Positions 57,719 to 64,000 of a DNA stretch of 64,000 nucleotides are shown piece by piece. Position 1 is the first letter of the stretch; every line of letters begins with the position of its first letter. The DNA lies in NCBI GenBank assembly GCA_015501055.1, contig JADNYV010000002.1, forward strand, positions 682,001 through 746,000. The letters run 5' to 3'. The DNA is from Mucidula mucida. Lineage: Eukaryota > Basidiomycota > Agaricomycetes > Agaricales > Physalacriaceae. The notes under the pieces are model-generated. The model was not told the DNA's origin. It searched no databases and saw only the letters and a list, made by a program, of their open reading frames with translations. Position numbers and translations under genes: made by a program.

Positions 57719-59531
57719 ATGACCATGTCAGCCACCGTCCTTTGCCAGGCAAAGTCCTGCCCCAACGGTTATCCGCCGTCAAGACTCGAATGTCCGACGT
57801 GCAACAAGTCAGCAGCGCCCATCTCCTCGGTTCACACCAACTAATATGCTTTGCAGGCTTGGGATCCGTGGTTCATTCTTCTGTGGCCAGGAATGCTTCA
57901 AAGCTGACTGTAAGCTGTTTGAACCAAGATCCAAGCGTAGTCTGCTGACGATTTTGCAGGGGTGAGTTGTCGGTTCTTCAGTATCCGGTACTCGGCTCAT
58001 ACAACTGTCCAGAAAACTCACAAGATCGTGCATGCATTGATCACTGGTTCGACAACTTCGACAGCCGACGCTTTTGAAAGTAGGTCACGAGCCGACCGTA
58101 TTCGCTCGATTCATTAATCATTTCTCAAGAGGGAACGTACAATCCGTTTCCCAACTATGAATACACCGGGTCCATGCGACCAGTATATCCGCTGTCGGGC
58201 AAGCGAGCGGTTCCGGATCACATACCGCGGCCAGAATATGCTGACGATGGTAGGGTTATGAGTCTTGTCCACGGCTTCAAGACGATGATGTGAGCTTAAC
58301 GTCTATTTTTTCCAGGCAAACCCATGGCGGAAGTTAGAGCCTCCGGATCACCTCCGACGATATTGACTTTGGAAGAGCAAGAAAAAATGCGCACAGTCTG
58401 CAAGGTGCGTCTTATCGGCGCTCATCTCGGTTTCCGCGTCTTCATATACTTTCGACAGCTTGGCCGCGAAATTCTAGACCTTGCCGCGTCCCATGTGAAG
58501 CCCGGCATCACGACGGATGAAATCGACGAAATTGTCCACAACGCCACAATAGAGCGTAATTCCTACCCTTCGCCTCTGAACTACCGCAACTACCCGAAAT
58601 CGACGTGCACGTACGTTACTGATATATCGTAATCTGCCTAGCCGCACTGATGTAGTCTCCAGGTCTGTTAACGAAGTCATCTGCCACGGAATTCCCGACC
58701 AGCGAAAACTCAAGAACGGTGACATTATCAACATTGGTGTGTATGCTTGGTCTTGTCAGCCTCAGTAAAGCTTACTATCCACAAGACATCAGCCTGTACT
58801 ACGACGGTAATTATATTTTTCGTGTGAGGCTTCTATTCTCTTACCCCGCACACTCAAGGTTTCCATGCGGACCTTAATGCAACTTACGGCGTAGGGGAGA
58901 TCGATGAAGAGTCCAAGAAGCTCATTCGCACCACCCGGGAATGCTTGGATGAGGCTATCAAGATCTGCAAGCCTGGTGCTCTCTTCCGAGACATAGGCAA
59001 AGTCATGTATGTGCCTCCTTATTGTACGCCGAGGATTTATGGATTGAGATAACCGAAGTGAGCCTATTGCACGCGCGAACGGATGCGCGACGGTCCGCAA
59101 TTACACAGGCCACGGAGTCAATGCTTTGTTCCATTGCCCGCCCAACATTCCTCATTACGCAAAAAATAAGGCCGTCGGAACGATGAAACCAGGCATGGTG
59201 AGTAATAGCTTTGGAACGTGTGCGCAAGTCAGCTCATTGACCGTGGCGTAGGCATTCACCATAGAACCAGTAATCTTCCTCCTAAGTTTCTTCTATTTCC
59301 ATACTCAATTTTCTTTTTAGATGATAAATCTTGGAACCAACTGGGGGGATACACATTGGCCCGATAACTGGACTGCGACAACGACAGATGGCAAACGTAG
59401 CGCTCAATTTGAGGAGACGTTGTTGTGAGTTGACTCGTATCCAGTTCTAAGTCTGATCCTCATCGAATGATAGAATTACAGAGACTGGTGTCGAGGTGCT
59501 GACAGCTGGCACGCGAAAGGACTACTATTAG
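57719..59531 (+). CDS. MAP1: Methionine aminopeptidase 1
   Basis: The enzyme removes the initiator Met from nascent proteins on cytosolic ribosomes. The start is [20 protein letters not shown] at 57719. The N-terminal double zinc finger continues with [20 protein letters not shown] and KADWKTHK. Two introns flank a GG of only two bases (57960-57961) that completes the Trp codon. The catalytic domain has [12 protein letters not shown], the metal ligands in [39 protein letters not shown] (metal-ligand His), AFTIEP (metal-ligand Glu) and the last Glu in SAQFEETLL. The end is GTRKDYY. Ten or so introns. The stop TAG is at 59529-59531; convergent with the acyltransferase gene. Confidence 0.95.
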
Positions 59532-59679
59532 AGTATGCATCATGTTATATCCTACAAGCAACTATGATCCCAAATGTGTCCCAGTTAATCCAGCTAAACT
59601 GCGTACAACAAGTACGACTCGTAATACAATCGTCAAGTGCCCCGAAACAATAGAGAGAGCGAAGTCCATCCAACTACAC

Positions 59680-62378
59680 CTACTCCTGGTGCTTATTTCT
59701 TCCGCGACGCATATCGTCGTTGAGAGTGTCTGTAGCTGTCACAAAGTTTTCCTCCGGGTCCACTGTAGCCAGGACATCTACTGGCACATTATTTGACAGG
59801 CTCGGGCGTCGATTCCTGTGTCCTTGTCGAAAATGAATTCCATCCAACTCCGCGGTTGGACTCTCAACTGCAGAAGCGACGACAGGTGGTGCCGTAGAGT
59901 GTAGGCGTAATTTCTGTAAATTTGCATACGAGTTCGTTCGACTTCGTGAGTTTATGCCGGTCGTGCTGTCATCGTGCGTAGGAAGGTAGCCAATAACGTT
60001 GTCGTAGTCACCGGCGTCTTCGTCGTCGGTATCTTCTGGAGTTCCGATGCGACTGACTTCGTCGTTTCCGCTCCACGCACTGGTGCCGCGTCGAGCACTC
60101 CGACTCCAACCAAACAACCGCTCGTCAATCCATGTCATAGGATGTGTGAGGCCGAGGCCCTGAGCATCCACAGCACCCGTGCTACTTTTCCTTCTCCATA
60201 TACCAGGCTGTCCGCTAGAAGGTGGGGCGGCAGCCGATGGTAACATTCGGAACTGCAAAGAATTTAACGAATAAGCTTTGGATAGTGCGCCTCAACTCAC
60301 GCCATCGAAGTCGGTGTATAGTTTAGGTCCAAAGTCGTTGATAACATCAGCAACTTCATTCGAGAGCTGCGTTCGCATCGCTTTTAGTTTATTGAGCGAT
60401 CGTTGCTGGCCAGGAACAAGAGCGATGATCAAAGGATTCAATGATCTATCAAACTTTTTAAAAAAGGGAGATAACGTTCAAAACAAATTATCACTCACTT
60501 CAAAACGTCAAATCCAGCCTCGCCAAATTTCAATGCAGCGTAATTCATGAAAGGCAGGGTAGAAGCAACAATGAAGGGAGTCATTAATCTCCATTGGAGG
60601 GGGAAATTGGCACGAATTGCCAGAAAAGTAGCGAGGAAGGCGTAGAACCCGTATAAGACGGGTGCCACACCTAGAGAAATCAGAACCTTCCAGGTAGCAA
60701 GGACATCACGTCCTGCAATTTTTACAGTCGACTCAGCAAGAGCCTCTGAACATGACTGTTAAATCGGCGACAGATTCCAGATACTGTAGCAGCTGACCTT
60801 TCGCCTTCCTGCGAGAGAGTATGGATGCTGTTATGAAGATGGGAGCATTGAGAATGCTCCCAGGCAACGCGAGGACCGCCCACGCCAGAAGGAGAAGAAT
60901 GCGATACGTGAGAAGCCCTAGAGTTTTCCAGCTTGCCTTCTTAGCTCTTGGAACCTGAACACTCCTTTATCAGACACTACTATTGGTTCGAATGTCTTGA
61001 GCAGCAAACCTGATGGTCCCGCAAGCCAAGATCGCGCAGGAGACGATTATACTTCAGAACATCTTTGCGAAGTTTGTCGACTCGTGGTTCGTCCTTGAAA
61101 GTTATATAGCCTTCTAAAAGCCTTCTGTTCAATTCGACGACTTGGCCGAGAGTCATGTGTTGACCAGGCGTTTTGTATAACCGTCGAGCGGCTTGTATCA
61201 TCTAGACCATCCATTCAGCAATCACAATTCAACTCGGCACTCGACTCGTACCATGAGGGTGTCGTAGTCAGGAGCGCGAACCGTTACAGTCTTGAGCGCG
61301 TCGAAAACAAGATTCAGGAATTTCTGAACGGCTTCACGTTTTTTGTCACCACCTTGCTTGAACATCTCGACCAGCTCGTCGGGAACATCCAGAGCGGTGC
61401 CGAATTCAACCACAGCACGAGACCGGAATCGGTGTGCATGGAAGTATGACAACCCCACGGGTACAATTTTGACACGAAGTTTTGGATTGTTAGCCATGGC
61501 TCCGAGTGCCATGACAGAGACGCCAGCTTTAAGGGGGAGTAGATCAGTCCTATCGTGACTACCGCCTGAAAACATCGTTAACAGCCCGACACGCATACAC
61601 ATGTTCGCGCAGCTCACCCTCGGGGAAAATGCCTATGCTGCCGTTATTCTGGAGACATTCGTAAACGTAGCGATACATTTCCTGTTGATCGACGAAGGGA
61701 AGCTTCTTAAATTCCAGTCCAGCCTTGCCCTCAGCTTCGAGCTCAGCAAGCTTGTCGCGAACTTTGGCAGTACCTTTTTCCCCTCCAAATTCACGTTTAA
61801 CTCGCAGTTCAGTGTCTGAGATGACTTCGACAACCTCAGCAAGCAAGGACCCAATTGATTTCGGTAAGAGGATCTGCATCCGGGGCGAGAATTCAGACGT
61901 GAAGCGAGTTCCGACACCGAGAACGAGACACGGGTCATCAGGAGATAGACGAAGAGTACCAGTACCGGGGCTGGCCGAATCTGCTGCTCGAGACACGGGA
62001 ACTTTGACCAAGTTAGCCTATAGAGAGTGATATGGACGAGGAAAAACACGCACTACTCTCCATCAGTCGACTAAAGAAACCAACAGCTTTTCGACGCATG
62101 CTCTTCGCGGCGGTAAGGAACTGAACATGGCGATGACTCTCTTTGTAGACCTCGAGACTGAGTAATAATGGATCCAGAAACTGCGTAGCATGAGCGTTTT
62201 ATCCATTAAAAAGAGCAGTGCCGACCTGGTTATTGTGAGGAGCTCCAACGAAGATAGCCGGACCCATGCGGGGGATATTGAAGGCACCGCGGGGCCTGAC
62301 TTCACGGAAAAATATCTGGGTGACGATGCGCCAGAAGAGCATGGCAACATCGTAACTGAGGTGGTTCTGCTTGGCCAT
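59680..62378 (-). CDS. Glycerol-3-phosphate/dihydroxyacetone-phosphate acyltransferase, SCT1/GPT2-like
   Basis: The enzyme makes lysophosphatidic acid or acyl-DHAP, the first step of glycerolipid synthesis at the ER. The start is MAKQNHLSYDVAMLFWRIVT at 62378. The acyltransferase motifs are present: GPAIFVGAPHNNQFLDPLLL (catalytic His/Asp), FPEGGSHDRTDLLPLKAG (second motif) and KIVPVGLSYFHAHRFRSRA. A regulatory insert (DDPCLVLGVGTRFTSEFSPR) lies between them, as in fungal enzymes. Two hydrophobic hairpins follow (ILLLLAWAVLALPGSILNAP; FPLQWRLMTPFIVASTLPFM). The C-terminal 190 residues are disordered and Ser/Asp-rich and could be phosphorylated. About nine introns; no frame damage. Confidence 0.94.
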
Positions 62379-62559
62379 CGTGGCAGGACGCAAGGTTCGG
62401 GATCCTAACGCGCGCCGCCCTTCCACATTCCGATCACTTGATTATAGTAGCCGACCATCTCAGAGAAAGTGGTACAAAAATGCAATGTATACAGTAGTGC
62501 AAATGATGATATCAGTATTAAAAAAAGGTAAGTTCATGAACAGTGGATATGCGGAATTA

Positions 62560-64000
62560 CTACAAGGATGTCTTCGTAACCGAAGGTGTTATACGTGAGT
62601 GTGTAGAGTCTGTGCTCGATCTATATTGGAACAGGTTATGTAGTTTCGACAATCGGTCCTGATTGTCTGGAAGATCATGCTGCATCCGCTGGGGAGAGGT
62701 AGGTGACCTCGGTGACGCCTCTACACTGCGACGGGCCTCTAGGCTCTGGCGAATATCTATACTCCGACGGCCTTCCAAGCTACGGCGTGTCTCGATACTC
62801 TGCCGAGCTGATGATGCTGGCTCGCTACCATTTTCCAGTTCTGTTTCAGAATGTATGAGCTACCATCGCCAACAAATCGAAAAACTTACTATCAAACGCA
62901 TCCAGGACGGCGACATCCCTCTCTTTATCCTCTGCAGCACGACTGGCAAGTGCGCGAGTAATATACTTGCGGAACGCGGCACCTGTAGATTCGAGCATCT
63001 TTTCAACCCTGGGGCGTTTGCTTGGATGTGCCTTCAAGAAGTGATGCAGTTCGGTAATACCCTCTTTGTGTAAAGCGCCCGTTGTCTCACTGGAAATGTG
63101 ACCGATGATCTGAAGGAGTTGAGCGTCTGGATCAGGTTCTTCGGAGGGTGGTGAAGTTGCGCCGTTGCCGTTGTATGACGAGACACTGGGACTAGTTCGA
63201 TGGCTGGGTGCAGACGAATGTCGAGGTGATGGAGCCTCCGACACAGTTTCCTGAGGAGACATCGGTCGACTAGACGTCGTCGACAATGGACGCGGCGCGG
63301 ATTCGATTTCGGTATCCATCAGACGAGGTGCTGCTTCCTGTTTCGGCGCAGCGTTGAGAATACGGTAGACATATGGGTAAACAATCGTCGCTGAAGGATC
63401 ATCGAACGACGCGGAAAGGAAGTCGTACACATCATCGCCATAATGTGCTTTGAAAATACTGTCAAGTAAGAAGTTGTGAGTAACAAGGGCACTTACCAAC
63501 GACATGTTGTATGATAACCTTGATCGTCCTCAACGGCATATCACCACACGGAACCTTGTTGGTTGCTCGGGCGCGCCATTCGTTCGGTGGTACGGATTGC
63601 AGAAAATGTTCAATGGCTGGAAAGAGTTCCACCGGGTCTAACCTCTGCTCTGTGAGGTCTTGGGGTATACTGCGCGCCAGTTTCCAGACACATTTAGCAC
63701 CAGTTCTGCGACCTTGGCCTCTCTAGAATCCGGCGATGTGCCGTTGCTCGGGAATGGTTTCACGACCTGGAGTAGTAGGACGAAAAGAGCTCTGTATGTA
63801 CATTGAAAAACAGATAATTGAAAAGCTCAGCGCAACTCACTTGAAGATTGACATCCTACGTCCCGTGGCAAAGAGACGCAGAATTATCATGTTGATAAAG
63901 CGAGATAGATCTTTGACTTTTTTGACCGAACTGTCATCGGTCTCGAGTAGTCGCAACGTGAGCTCCTCTAGCAATGAAGTAAGTATGTCTACGGTGAGCG
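62560..64000 (-). CDS. XMAP215/Stu2/Dis1-family microtubule polymerase, C-terminal part
   Basis: These proteins add tubulin to microtubule plus ends through TOG domains. Only the C-terminal part lies in the window; it is cut at base 64000. The exons read VKDLSRFINMIILRLFATGR, VAELVLKCVWKLARSIPQDL and TIKVIIQHVV, as in the last helical domain of the family. Then come a Ser/Pro-rich linker and the terminal helical block DAQLLQIIGHISSETTGALH, KEGITELHHFLKAHPSKRPR and AFRKYITRALASRA. The tail has a charged pseudo-repeat (RRSLEGRRSIDIRQSLEARR). The last exon border before 62560 is uncertain. The TOG arrays should lie just beyond the window. Confidence 0.9.

Noticed and set aside
57251..57844. A 197-codon open frame with a repeated 43-residue unit
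   Set aside because: The unit is a DNA minisatellite whose period is a multiple of three; its 3' end is simply the first exon of MAP1, so it was not called as a separate repeat protein.

Overview
The window is nuclear DNA from a filamentous basidiomycete, most likely an Agaricomycete. The evidence is a dense gene layout (about 33 protein genes in 64 kb, both strands), many short introns of about 45-60 bp with GT..AG ends, a basidiomycete-type FKS glucan synthase, a caleosin, a microsomal P450, and small Cys/His-rich proteins and polytopic membrane proteins of the kind common in mushroom genomes. There are no bacterial-type operons, rRNA genes, tRNA genes or CRISPR arrays.

Layout. 1-5407: 1,3-beta-glucan synthase (minus, C-terminus cut by the window edge), divergent from an LRR-like protein (5617-7610, plus). 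7710-10093: a 2.4-kb DNA transposon with 94-bp inverted repeats and an 8-bp target duplication. 10361-18663: PIP 5-kinase (MSS4), a MYND-finger protein, a PTC7-like mitochondrial PP2C phosphatase, a mitochondrial TPR protein, ATP synthase epsilon subunit and a Rab GTPase. 18843-22875: a damaged P450 and a coiled-coil protein. 23633-31156: a FHIP/RAI16-like protein, DNAJC9-like co-chaperone, PAP2 phosphatase, caleosin and DPH5. 31424-43487: F-box protein, polytopic membrane protein, SET-domain protein, short-chain dehydrogenase, a large disordered protein and a CCCH zinc-finger protein. 44005-55382: alpha/beta hydrolase, GIR2-like RWD protein, mitochondrial ribosomal protein bS21m, two small Cys/His-rich proteins of one family, an uncharacterised multi-exon protein, a transcriptional cyclin and eIF2B alpha. 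56450-64000: an intronless unknown, methionine aminopeptidase 1, a glycerol-3-phosphate/DHAP acyltransferase and the C-terminal part of an XMAP215/Stu2 microtubule polymerase.

How they fit together. Most genes are housekeeping: cell wall, phosphoinositide and lipid synthesis, mitochondrial function, translation (DPH5, GIR2, bS21m, eIF2B alpha, MAP1), vesicle traffic (Rab, FHIP) and the cytoskeleton. They are not arranged as a pathway cluster. The accessory content is the transposon, the damaged P450, two tandem-repeat blocks and the paired Cys/His-rich proteins.

A window-wide caution: at least eight genes, including expected single-copy ones, have breaks in reading frame that are repaired by adding one base, often at a G/C run of four or five. 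This looks more like consensus errors than mass gene death. Gene spans below run from start to stop codon and include introns; internal frames at these breaks are approximate. All family calls come from reading the sequence, without database searches.
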